Shown here: in pieces, positions 22,430 to 32,703 of the stretch
Numbering within the stretch: the first letter of the stretch is position 1
Layout of the letters: each line of letters opens with the position of its first letter
Origin: Dipodascopsis uninucleata var. uninucleata
Taxonomy: Eukaryota > Ascomycota > Lipomycetes > Lipomycetales > Lipomycetaceae
Assembly (NCBI GenBank): GCA_030568195.1
Contig: JAJLTO010000014.1
Span: forward strand, 391,823 to 455,822
DNA: 64,000 nt
Reading direction: 5' to 3'
Program-made: the position numbers and the translations under genes
The notes under the pieces: model-generated
What the model was told of the DNA's origin: nothing
Databases searched by the model: none
Seen by the model: the letters and a program-made list of their open reading frames with translations, nothing else

Positions 22430-23728
22430 ATGGCAATCAACCTGCTGACTGGCATCCAGATGTGGGATCTAATAGCAAACTTTAGTCCAGTGTAAGATAA
22501 AGAGTCATATTGACATATGCTAAAGTCGCGCAGGAATTACTAACTTAATGGAGATGGTTTGGAAGCTCAATGGGAATGGGTGTTTCAGCTCTAATTCTCA
22601 TTGAGTACCCTTTTGAAGCGCGTTGGTTGAAGTGTATCGGCATAGTTTACTGGAGCGTGGCTGCATTATTGATGATATTCCTCAGTGTATTATTTATTTT
22701 GCGTCATATTATCTATAAAGACACCTTGATAAAGATATGGAAAAACCCACTTCAGGCTCCTTTATGTGGCTATATACCTATGGCCCTGGGATCTATAATA
22801 GTTTGCATCACCTCGATTTTTGGAGAGAGAGCTATTTGGATTAGCTATGTTCTTTGGTGGGTAGATGTAATATTATCGGTGTATTGCACTTGGATTATAC
22901 TATTTGTCGAATTCGCTTTTCACGATAGAACTGAGCCGAACCAACTGAATGCTGTGATTCTCTTGCCGATTGTTGCTATGGTTGTCAATTCTACTACTGG
23001 GGCAGCTATTGTGAAAGACCTTCCTCTGAACTGGCAGCCACATGTTATGGTCATATCATTATTGGAATGGGGAAATGGTGAGCTACTTGCATTTGCTACA
23101 ACCTGTATCTACCTTTGGCGATTATACACAAGCAACTTACCAACCAGCCATGCAATGATTACTTGTTTCATTCCAATCGGCCCGCTAGGACAAGGGGCCT
23201 ATGGCATTATCCTAAATGGACAGAACATACAAAACTATTTTGCTAGGGTTTACAGCACCGACGCAAGCGAATACGAAAGCTACTCATACCTATGCATTGG
23301 CATCGCACTAGTACTGGTTGGCTTTGCTTCCTTTTGGATATTTTGTGCAGTCTCAGGCTGTATATTCTTTCCTCCACGAAAATTTGGTATTGGATGGTGG
23401 GCACTGACTTTTCCTTTGGTATGTGATGGATTCATCATAAACAGCAGCGCCTATTTTTTATTCACAATTGACTAACGTCTCATAGGGAACATACGGATTG
23501 GCTACTACTGAACTAGGACGTTTGCTCAATACAGAGAGTTTCAAAGTTGTCGGTGCCATCGTGGGAACTACGGTGACATTAATCGCGTTGATTCTATTCT
23601 TTACCACATTGTATTATACGTTCCTTACAGACAATATAGTAGAAGCTCTAAAAAATGAAGCGACAATTGTATTGAAACAGTCGGGTGAGAAATGCGCGAC
23701 ATCTGAAGCAGCGGCTCTAGATGTTTAA
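22430..23728 (+). CDS. SSU1: SSU1-like sulfite exporter (TDT family), two introns
   Basis: Exons 22430-22491, 22554-23418 and 23486-23728 give 389 residues. Intron 1 (62 bases, GTAAGA, TACTAAC, GAG acceptor) joins a 20-codon first exon ending IANFSPV to WFGSSMGMGVS, as in the SSU1 N-terminus. Intron 2 (67 bases, GTATGT, GACTAAC, TAG) joins ALTFPL to GTYGLATTELG. Other family marks: EYPFEARWLK, LWWVDVILSVY, PIGPLGQGAYG and GWWALTFPLG. About ten membrane helices are expected. SSU1 exports sulfite at the plasma membrane; other members of the family carry malate, but the GPLGQG and FPLG context fits SSU1 best. The gene would be misread as two broken frames without the introns. Confidence 0.88.
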
Positions 23729-24518
23729 TTATATGTCAGTCTGCGAAAGATAGTTTCATGATTTAATGGTAGTGTGGCTATTAGAGCTTAATTACCCCTG
23801 AATAAGGGTCCTCCTCTTCGGTTAAGGTAACTGATTCGCAGTATAGATGCAGTTCAAAATATGTCTAATATTGTCAAAAACGATTTTAAGACAGCGGCAA
23901 TACAGTGATATATAGAATTTAATCCAGACCAATTGATGTGATACAATATATTTAAAGAGAATTTTTTGATTGAGCGATTTAAGATAATTCTATATTGTAA
24001 AAAGAATCAGCTTTAGCCTGTGAATTCTTCACGAGGAGCTGTAAACTCTTAGAACTTTTCTTTTCATCCCACAATTTTATTGCCAGAACAAAAAGATCGG
24101 TTAGTCCAAATAGATAGCTTTGCTTTGATTTAAGCTATATACTGTGCAAAAACACAAAATAGAAGCGTTTACAGCTTGTTAAGTGAATCATCGCACATAC
24201 GGAGCAGAGTGCTGAGATTAATATGTGCTTATTGAAATCTGCTCAAATAATAATACTTACACTTATAACTGTCAGCTAATTTCCAGAGAATTATGATTCT
24301 CTCCCTTCATAAAGTTGAAATAGTAACATTTGTTAGACAATGTATGTAAATCTTTAAATAATAACAACTCCGTATACCAAAATTAAAGGTAGAGCCATGA
24401 TTGACGAGCGAATGTCATTAAGGTGAAGATACTTTAAAAGAACTAAGTAGAAGCTTGGTATAATAGCATCAAATAGAAGAAACTAAAATTTTTTAATTTG
24501 TTTTATATATGGATCTTT
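23729..24518. other. Intergenic region, no gene recognised
   Basis: About 790 AT-rich bases between the SSU1-like gene and the 3' end of the sugar permease pseudogene. Nothing recognised. Confidence 0.5.
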
Positions 24519-25960
24519 TTAATTATCTATATTCTCGGCCATGTTTGCAATGTCGGGACTCTCATCATCAAAATATTTTGCTTTCTTTTCTAGCAGAATA
24601 TATCTAGTCCCAACAATAAATAGATAGACCACAAAAGACTTTGATTAGCCAGAAGCAGGAATAGAACATGTAATATTTTCAGCAGATGACCTCAAACGCA
24701 ATTGAATTAACATATTGGTTGAAAAATAGAGTAGCCGTTTGGCAAATATTAAGCGGAGTGAGACCTTTGGCGTGGAGGCCGTATGGAGGATTTGTGTATA
24801 TATGATGAGAGTAGATCTATTCCCACATTAGTGAAATTCACGACGTATATGCTATAAACTTACTTAATTTGTATAATAGAAGCCATATACAAAAATCATT
24901 ACTACGGCGGGAATACCAATGCCACTCGTTTTTGCAATTTCGTAGCGTGTGGAAAAGATAGTCCACAATGTGAAAGATGTCAGCATACCCACAGCGGCAG
25001 CCATATATAGTCGCCCACCACCAGACCTGTCAGCACAAAAACAGAAGTATGTGTTGATGATTAGTTAAAATTGGTAAGGCATACATTAATGATCAACTGA
25101 GTGTTTGAACTTTTAGTGCAAATACTATTACGAACCTGTACCAAATAGTATGAAAGCAAACCATTCCGGACCATTGATTAAAGACACCAACCAGGCGTCT
25201 TCTGTTTTCCTCTAGTTCTGGAAAAATCTAACAATTTTTTCGAGTGGTTTGTGTCTTGGTCCAGCGTGATGGTCACAAGGTCCATTAAAGTCAATGCAAA
25301 TAAACTCGAAAGATTCGTCGCCATTCGCATGAAATTTCACCAGTATATTACGAGCATCCTCGGTCTTGTTCTCGCTTATTAAGTACCGTTGGCTTTCTGG
25401 TGTACTCCTAACAAAGAAAGAAACCTTACAGTAAAAATTACATGGACAGAGAAGGCGTTCTCCATAATCAGCTGTTCTGTAATGTTAAAGTTAGTAATGT
25501 TACAAAATTCGCGTAGTTTGATAGCATAGAATACCAGAATCTTCAGAATCCCGTTGGTAGTCAAAGCAGCAACCAGTATCGTCATTTTACGGCAGAGAGT
25601 ATTACAGCAATTACTCAACCTTAATATGAGCAATCTCACAATTAGCAAAGACGAAGTCGTAACAACAGGCTGATTACCGAATCCCAGTAAAAATTTAGCG
25701 GCTTGAAGATGCCAAAGTTCCTAGCGCCTGCTTGAGGGCCAATACCGAGCAACATTAAGTTGATCCAAAAATTGGACACTGCATTCGATCATATTTATCA
25801 TAAAACATGGAAGGAACGTGAGCTCAATCAAAGAACCAATACTCATGCTACAATTGAAGAGACCGAACATGGATCCATGGGGATTGTTAAAATATAGGTA
25901 CAAGGTTAGGTTCATTTGCTATGACACCCAATAAAATATTCTGGTTCGAATTTTAATCAG
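24519..25960 (-). pseudogene. Decayed MFS sugar permease (lactose/hexose permease-like)
   Basis: Fragments in family order but in shifting frames. From 5' to 3': YFNNPHGSMFGLFNCSMSIG (around 25870-25820), ARNFGIF and AAKFLLGFG (around 25700), KTEDARNILVKFHANGDE (around 25350), NQWSGMV (around 25165), GMLTSFTLWTIF (around 24965), FNQYVNSIAFE (around 24720-24690), and the normal-looking C-terminus AKYFDDESPDIANM ending in TAA at 24519-24521. At least one in-frame stop (TAG at 25212-25214) and several frameshifts separate them, and the N-terminus before YFNNP is not recovered. Introns do not explain the shifts, because homologous residues continue across them. Such proteins carry lactose, hexoses or related sugars. 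Confidence 0.8.
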
Positions 25961-27732
25961 ATTCTATATCTAAACCGTTGATTGTACGAATGTCGAAATT
26001 ACCCCAGTGTCTCAATTCCATTATTTGACGACTTGTATTGATGATTACACTATTGCGAATTGGATGTTTTCACTGCGTATGATAATAAGAATAATCTCTA
26101 CCATGATAGCATTATATCTACATAATTAAAATCAAATGAGAGTTATTGACTGTATACTGAGTAAATAGATAGGAGTTGTGTACCCAAGAAAATGAGCAGA
26201 TAAGACCTGCATCAAGACTCCAAATTATATCAGTTAGAATAATCATCCCCGAGATGATTTTATCTTTATATTGCTCGATTCAGGAAGCTTCTCTGGAGTA
26301 TTATATGAAGAGCTCATTATATTGAATCAATTTGTAGTACGCTCTTATAGTAATTATTACTAAGCACATTTGACTTCGACCACGCTAACTCATTTAGAAA
26401 ATTCATGCAGAATATCAAGATAGTGTGTATGTACTAAAAGAATTGCTTACGGAATATTATTATCATATTCAAAGAACGATAAAATGACAATTGATTTGCT
26501 GGAATAGACAATAACTATAGTTCTATGTAAATATTAATAATTGCTAGATATTTAATATCCGGAACACTTATCATATGAGTGCAAGAATGATTTAGAGACC
26601 ATGTCGTGCTAGAGTCATCTCTTCGCTGTTGTAGAGAGCATCCAGCTGTCATAATTTTAATAGTTCTTCTGCAGAATGTGCATCTTTAGTTACCTCATAC
26701 TCATGCAAATGTACTCAAACCTAGTATGATATACCAAGTAAGAATAATAAACACGAGAACTGCAGCAATTGTTACAAAACAGAAATATACATTTTTGGAA
26801 CTGACATTAGTTTTCAGAATTGCTTCAGGAATAGGCATTAATGAGTAATCCGGTTCCATTAATGGAAACTCGTATCAATATGAGTACTAATAAATATCTC
26901 AGTCTTCAGTCTGAGAAACCATCAGAGATGCTGGAAGTAGCGTGAATTCTCCTGAAAAGTAGCCATATGAAGAATAGAACATGATCAAGCCTCCTGCTTC
27001 CTTCACTGTGAATCAGCAGAATGGACAAATCAATGCACGGACTTCGAAAGTAAAATGATATTTAATGAATCAATAACTTCATTTAGAGTGAAGCTGGATC
27101 CGACCCACACAGCACCACTCATAGTAATCAAATAAATACAACGCCGCTTACAGTTCATTGAGCAAGAAATACAAGTTAGTTGTCCGTGGCGAAACGAAGC
27201 AACATCATTTTAGAACTGTGAATATTATGCCTGCCAATGGCAGTTATCTGAAAAAGTGGCCTTTAACAAACACCGACTGATAAGCAGGGAGGAATGATTC
27301 AATTGAACGCCCAATGGAAATGGTAACTTAGATGACAAACTATGACTTTAAAAATGTTCTCTAAACGAAGCAATATTATTGTGACAGTGTAGCATTTTTT
27401 TCTTGGCCATCTTATAAACACGATTCTACTATATAGAATTGAAATCAAGAATATCGCCACATTTTCATTGAAGCTACATAGGGTATGCAAAAAATTATTC
27501 AAATATTATGCTTAAATATTATGCTGTCAAATAATTTCAAAAGCTTTACAGGCGTTACGACATCAAGATCAAAATCAAACTCCTTAGAAAACGATAGTCA
27601 TATGAAACAGGAGATAGAAACCATTTATTGTATAGACTAAAAGAAAACGTGAGAAGAAAGGAAAATTTCTATAAAATAGTTTAACGAGACGAACTTCTCT
27701 GCGACCAGTTGTCAAGTAAAAATTTCGATAGG
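25961..27732. other. Intergenic region with possible transporter debris
   Basis: 1.8 kb without an intact gene. On the minus strand near 26900-26985 a frame reads YSSYGYFSGEFTLLPASL, which recalls a helix of monocarboxylate-type MFS carriers, but nothing else supports it. A 52-codon membrane-segment frame at 26701-26859 is listed separately. Confidence 0.3.
26701..26859 (-). CDS. Small single-membrane-segment ORF, or the tail of a dead transporter
   Basis: ATG at 26859 to TGA at 26701-26703, 52 residues. The N-terminal half is polar (MEPDYSLMPIPEAILKTN) and the C-terminal half is one hydrophobic stretch of about 23 residues (VYFCFVTIAAVLVFIILTWY). A stop precedes the ATG. It may be a real small membrane protein or the leftover last helix of a decayed carrier; I do not recognise it. 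Confidence 0.2.
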   Translation of the reverse strand: MEPDYSLMPIPEAILKTNVSSKNVYFCFVTIAAVLVFIILTWYIILGLSTFA

Positions 27733-29181
27733 TTAAATTTTCTTAGTTAAGAGTACGCGATACGGCGATACAGGGAGATTGGTGCCAACGGAACTATCTC
27801 GGCTTGGGAAAGAGCTAACCGGCTGAATATCAAAATGTCTGAACATATAAGCAATAGTGATTACCGTTTCAATAATAGCGAGGTGCCGTCCAGGACACAT
27901 TAGGGCGCCGCCTCCGAATGCGTTCAATACACGCCAGTCCTTAGAATGGTTCATTAATATGCCATCGTTGGAAGACAAAAATCGACGTCCCATCCACTCC
28001 TGTGGATTGGGATATATTTCTTCATCATAATGAATAGTAGTTGCGCTGGTCATGATGACCTCGCCCTTCTTAATAGAGATTTTTTTTGTAGAAGCATCGT
28101 CTCTGTTGAAAATATCGAGAGTAGTATCAGCAGTAGCTATCCTAGCAGGAGACACATTCGAGACCATGCGCACTGTTTCTTTGAAACAAGAGTTAATAAG
28201 TTCATTATCATAGAGCTTATTCCAGTCGAATTCATCAGTATCCGAGTCGTAACTATCAGAAACAACTTCTTGTATTTCTTTCTTTATTTCTGGATCATTG
28301 ACGATGTGCGCTAAGGTCCAGAAAGCAGTCGGAATAGAATTTGACTTGCTACCGAAAAGCATCCCAAGAAAAAATCCAGGTACGTCCTTTGAATTATATA
28401 CCGAATCCCGCTTCTTAAAAGCATCCACAAGACCCAACAAGAGACTAGAGGAGGATTCCATCTTCTGTTCGTCAGTGAGATACCTTCCTAGGATCTCAAG
28501 AAGTCTGTCACGTCTTTGAATATGAGTTTTTGCGAATATACCCGGCATCACCAACAGAGGGAAAAAGTTGTCTTGGAACTCAAAGTAGTCTTTGGTTATC
28601 TCCTCCAGTGGAAATTCTGAACCGAAGACGGACAAAGCGGAAGCCTTATAAAGACTGAGTCTGACGAATTCCTCTAAGTTGACTTCACTATTAGTCGATT
28701 CACCTACACCAATATTTGAGTTTTCAAGGATTGTGTTCTCGAAAACAGTTCTCATCTGCAAAATAATATCTTCCATTGATTTTCTACTCGTCAATTTTAT
28801 AGTAATAGTTCGCATGAGCTCTTGTTGAAGATCGTGGTCGTTCATTACAACGTCCGTAAATCCGAAGCATTTGATTTTGATTTCATCTAGACTGTCTCTA
28901 AAGACGCGATGTCGCGAATACATCTGTTTAAGTCCAAGAACAGGATCCATTACATGCGTGAGTTGGTTTCCTGCGACATATAATCTGAAAACAGATCCAT
29001 GCTTCCTCATAGCATCTTTTATCAGTCCTACAGGGTCCTTGAAGTACGAGATTGCGACCCCCAAGAATGGCACGTTGCCTTTAATTAGTACAACTTCTTT
29101 CGAGGAACTAGTGACAACGGCATGATAGCAAAGCACAGAGGAAATCGCAATTCCGAAGGCCGCAGCTATATATTGAATCAT
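27733..29181 (-). CDS. Cytochrome P450, CYP7/CYP8-like (E-class group IV)
   Basis: Intronless, 482 residues. A hydrophobic N-terminal anchor (about residues 2-22) suggests an ER membrane protein. The I-helix region reads GSKSNSIPTAFW, lacking the usual oxygen-activation Thr and matching the N-x-x-P-x-x-FW form of CYP7, CYP8 and CYP39 enzymes. ExxR is ETVR at 335-338, the PERF-like segment contains GRRF, and the heme loop is FGGGALMCPGRHLA with Cys429. Length is normal. Known relatives act on sterols, oxysterols or prostanoids; the substrate here is unknown. A P450 reductase is not in the window. It is divergent from the DsbA-like gene with 1.8 kb between them. Confidence 0.92.
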   Translation of the reverse strand: MIQYIAAAFGIAISSVLCYHAVVTSSSKEVVLIKGNVPFLGVAISYFKDPVGLIKDAMRKHGSVFRLYVAGNQLTHVMDPVLGLKQMYSRHRVFRDSLDEIKIKCFGFTDVVMNDHDLQQELMRTITIKLTSRKSMEDIILQMRTVFENTILENSNIGVGESTNSEVNLEEFVRLSLYKASALSVFGSEFPLEEITKDYFEFQDNFFPLLVMPGIFAKTHIQRRDRLLEILGRYLTDEQKMESSSSLLLGLVDAFKKRDSVYNSKDVPGFFLGMLFGSKSNSIPTAFWTLAHIVNDPEIKKEIQEVVSDSYDSDTDEFDWNKLYDNELINSCFKETVRMVSNVSPARIATADTTLDIFNRDDASTKKISIKKGEVIMTSATTIHYDEEIYPNPQEWMGRRFLSSNDGILMNHSKDWRVLNAFGGGALMCPGRHLAIIETVITIAYMFRHFDIQPVSSFPSRDSSVGTNLPVSPYRVLLTKKI

Positions 29182-30987
29182 TCTGCTGAATATAATAACG
29201 GTTTTGCTTCGCGCAGGCTACTGGAATTACGAAATATTGGTAAGACTTCGCCCTTCTATCTCCCATTATCTACAAATGTTGGCTCGTCGAACAATCCTGA
29301 TAGTATCACGTGATCCAATCGGACCGAGAGCCTTAGCATCCGTTTGGCTAATCTACCTAGGCTAGTTCTGAGCGCATCTCATTTCAGCTACTGTCAGCCT
29401 CTTGGATAGTATTCGTATTTGCACCTGTTCAACTTGAATGGGACTGTTTTTGTGTCATAATATGTACCACTGATGTGAAAAACGAGTGTTTTTGACTCTA
29501 GTAGAATATTGTCGGTTTCGGCATGCATGCTTAGGGATATGTCTAGCTAGTAGCGCAATATTACTATGGAAAATTTATAGATTTATATTTGCCTGCATTG
29601 ATACTGGAAGTCTGTACATTATGTGGCTATAGAAACTATGATATATATCTGTAAATAGTGCTAATAACATCTATTTCTATTGAATGACGATCATACGCAA
29701 CAGCCAGCTATAATCAAAGCAGCAAGTAATTTAATCAACCTGCTAATTCAATAACAAGCAATGGGAAGCAGAACGTGTAGATGACATAAACTACTATATT
29801 TTATACATAAGAAACTTTTCCAATAGACTTGTTCTTATTCAGTTCCTTCGCTGAGCCCTGAATACAATTTACTTCTTCGTATTAATGGTACGAATTCTCA
29901 TCAAGGTAGCCAGCAAAGTTCTTATAAGCTGGCAGCTCGATTCGTTCAAGCACATAACTATGGCATTAGTGTGGCATGCACTGTCTATTCTTATATAGCT
30001 GCGTTCTTGAAACACCAACCCTCATCGGATTACAAGGCATGTGCCAATTTGCGCTTTAGACATTAACTTGTTAGGAGACCTTTCCGAGTCTTGAATATTG
30101 GAAGCTCTTGATTCACCTAAAATAAAATCTAACGAAATGTATAAATTAAACTTTATTATTCTCTCATCGCACTGTATTTCATACAGTAAACATATTTTGA
30201 AGACATATTATGATTGATTTCGATCATATTGTATCGTCATATTCTCAAGTGTACATACTAAACTCGTGAAAAGTGATGAACAGTACTGAGCAGACTCCAC
30301 TCCATAACAAGCTTCTCTTACATTGCTTAATCATAAATACGAAACAATTTCTACAGATAAACAGCTCATTCATGCTCCCAGTCTGCATATCGACCTATCC
30401 GCACTTGGTTCTCAAAAATAGATATGGGCTTTAAATTAAATAGAATTTTCATCTGATGCAAGACATGACAGAATACTATATTCACGCCACATTGAGAGCC
30501 GCCTTGAACATAGCACCATAGTTCATACGACTGCGTTTAGTGCCAATAAAATATGATATTATCTCTGCTCCTTTCAGGTTGGACGGATTATATCCTACAG
30601 TGAATCACGTAGGCATACCAAAAACGCACTATTGATTATAGCATGAATCTGGCATAGTCGCATTTGGGTTTTGACTGCCATCAAATGTAAGCATAGAATT
30701 GGGCTTACAAACAGGAAGAGAAAGAAGAACATGAATAAGAATAACTACTTCATAATATGCAGATGCTGCACTAGGTGTAGAGTGGCCAGATACGAACGTA
30801 GAGATGATGCGCATGAAGCAGTGTATTTAGTCTCAGAATATGTGTATTAATAATACACCGGATATATGTACTTTAAACTTTCATCGACATTTTGATATCA
30901 ACGAGACGATTACCAATATCGATTTGTTGTTACATATTTTTTCTATCTATACATGAACCACTTATGTTAAGAAGACCGATACTCACA
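29182..30987. other. Intergenic region between P450 and DsbA-like genes
   Basis: 1.8 kb, divergent promoters. The reading frame of the DsbA-like gene is open back to about 30892, but its upstream part is not conserved. No other gene or repeat seen. Confidence 0.5.
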
Positions 30988-31629
30988 ATGGCAATGAAAA
31001 TTGAAGTGTGGTCTGATTACGCTTGTCCGTACTGTTACATTGGAAAAAGGGGATTGTCTCTTGCGCTAGAGGAGTTTGAACATAAGGACAAGACAGAAGT
31101 GACGTTCAGGGCTTTCGAGCTCGATCCATCAGCTCCGAAGGAAGTAATTACAACAATTCCAGATAAGTTTGCTAAAAAATATGGCAAATCTTTAGAAGAG
31201 ACTATGCAGATTATTTCTAGAATGGAAAAATACGCAAAAGAAGTGGGAATCGATATGCACTACGAAACTGCTAAATCTTCTAATACATTTGATGCTCATA
31301 GGCTGACGAAGTTTGCAGAAAGCAAGAATCTTGGTCTTCAGATGACAGAACAACTTTTCAAAGGATACTTCGTCGATAACATAGTTCTGGCAGATCATAG
31401 TTCTCTTACTAAAGCAGCAAAAGATACTGGCTTGGATGAGACTGAAGTCAAGGCGGTTCTCGAGTCAGATCAGTACGCAGCTGAAGTTCGTCGCGATGAG
31501 ATGCAAGCCAACAGGGCTGGTATTCACGCTGTCCCTTTCTTTCTTATCAATGGGCGCTATGCGGTGTCGGGGGCTCAGCCAAAAGAAGAACTACTCTCTA
31601 CGCTCCAACAAGTATGGAGTACAATGTAA
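30988..31629 (+). CDS. FrnE/DsbA-like thiol oxidoreductase
   Basis: 213 residues from ATG 30988 (MAMKIEVWSDYACPYC). An upstream in-frame ATG at 30964 would add eight residues, but the family normally begins just before K-I-E-x-W. The thioredoxin-type active site is CPYC at about residues 13-16, inside SDYACPYCYIGKRG. Later marks are SNTFDAHRL and the cis-Pro loop AVPFFLINGRYAVSGAQP, both hallmarks of the FrnE branch of DsbA/2-hydroxychromene-2-carboxylate isomerase-like proteins. No signal peptide, so cytosolic. The sequence reads very like Firmicutes homologues, so lateral origin deserves a test. Role probably in thiol redox or stress. Confidence 0.9.
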   Translation: MAMKIEVWSDYACPYCYIGKRGLSLALEEFEHKDKTEVTFRAFELDPSAPKEVITTIPDKFAKKYGKSLEETMQIISRMEKYAKEVGIDMHYETAKSSNTFDAHRLTKFAESKNLGLQMTEQLFKGYFVDNIVLADHSSLTKAAKDTGLDETEVKAVLESDQYAAEVRRDEMQANRAGIHAVPFFLINGRYAVSGAQPKEELLSTLQQVWSTM

Positions 31630-32570
31630 GTGAGAATTATGGTGCTAAAGTAATATGGTCAAAAATGGCGCAGCTGTAATTACTATGTCGTCTTTAATGT
31701 AACATCTCAGCTCGGAAATATTTTTCCGTGAGCACTATCTCCCCTCTGAATACTACGTGTACAGGTTCTACGACCGGATGCAAGGTACGTAGGGAATTTG
31801 TAGAGAGAATGGAGAAGCTGTCCCCCCTGGACCGTAAGATCAGTCACAGTAGAAAAGACTGCAGATTTCAAGACAAAAAAATCAGTAGTTATATCACTGA
31901 GATATCCTAAACGACTGGATATACGAATAAGAACTGGTTAGTAGAATTATCGTCAATTTGAAGATCATATAGTATTGCTTGCTACACGTAAACTGAGCAA
32001 CGCCAACACTTCTAAAAGCAATAGGACATCACAGTGGTCAATGGGCAGTAGTCCATCGCTTTTGCGATGAGTTAGCGCGCAAGTGGATTTATTGTGCCCT
32101 TAAGTGGAAAGATCGACTACATATGCTTAGCCTACATTGATTAGTCAACAATTAGACCTTCCTGGTCCAAAGTATTAATAATTCCTAATGTTAATATATT
32201 ATCTCAAAGTTTATTTGTCAGCTCTAGTCTCTTCATATAGATGTCCACGTGATATATGCAGTGAGCATTCTGTGAGAGAGAGATAGAGCGATTATATTCC
32301 TTGATCTAGGGCTTGCTACAGCAATAAGGCTTCATTCGGCGCCATATAACTAGGCATGGTTTAGTAGTAACAACAAGATCCACTAAAAGAGGAATTGAAC
32401 AGAAACGGGAACTATTATTTACAGAAGCAAAAGAGGCAGCGAGACCAATTCTCGCATAGGTCAATTGTTAGTCGAATGGCTGCAAATCATGTCAAGACCA
32501 TCCCTTATTTTTTCAAATATACGTAGTCTAGGAGAGTCGCTATTTCACCTGCAGTCTTGTAGTCTATAAC
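31630..32570. other. Intergenic region upstream of the 5S gene
   Basis: About 940 bases with no recognised gene; only chance frames. Confidence 0.5.
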
Positions 32571-32689
32571 AGTTGCGGCCATACCTGGAAGAAAATACAG
32601 TTCCCCGTCCGATCAACACCCGTCAAGCTTCTATGGGCCTGCTTAGTACTGCGGTGGGAGACCACGCTGGAATCGCAGGTGTTGCAATT
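32571..32689 (+). rRNA. 5S ribosomal RNA, isolated copy
   Basis: 119 bases beginning AGTTGCGGCCATACC and ending GGTGTTGCAATT. The 5' and 3' ends pair as helix I. CCCGTCCGATCAAC, TCAAGCTTC (A box) and AGTACTGCGGTGGGAGACC (C box) match yeast 5S at the same spacing. It stands alone between protein genes rather than in an rDNA repeat, as is known for Yarrowia and some filamentous fungi. The conserved boxes suggest an active gene. Confidence 0.93.
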
Positions 32690-32703
32690 ATTTTAATTTT
32701 TTC
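32690..32703 (+). terminator. Pol III terminator of the 5S gene
   Basis: ATTTTAATTTTTTC directly after the 5S 3' end supplies runs of four and six T residues, the usual Pol III stop. Confidence 0.75.
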
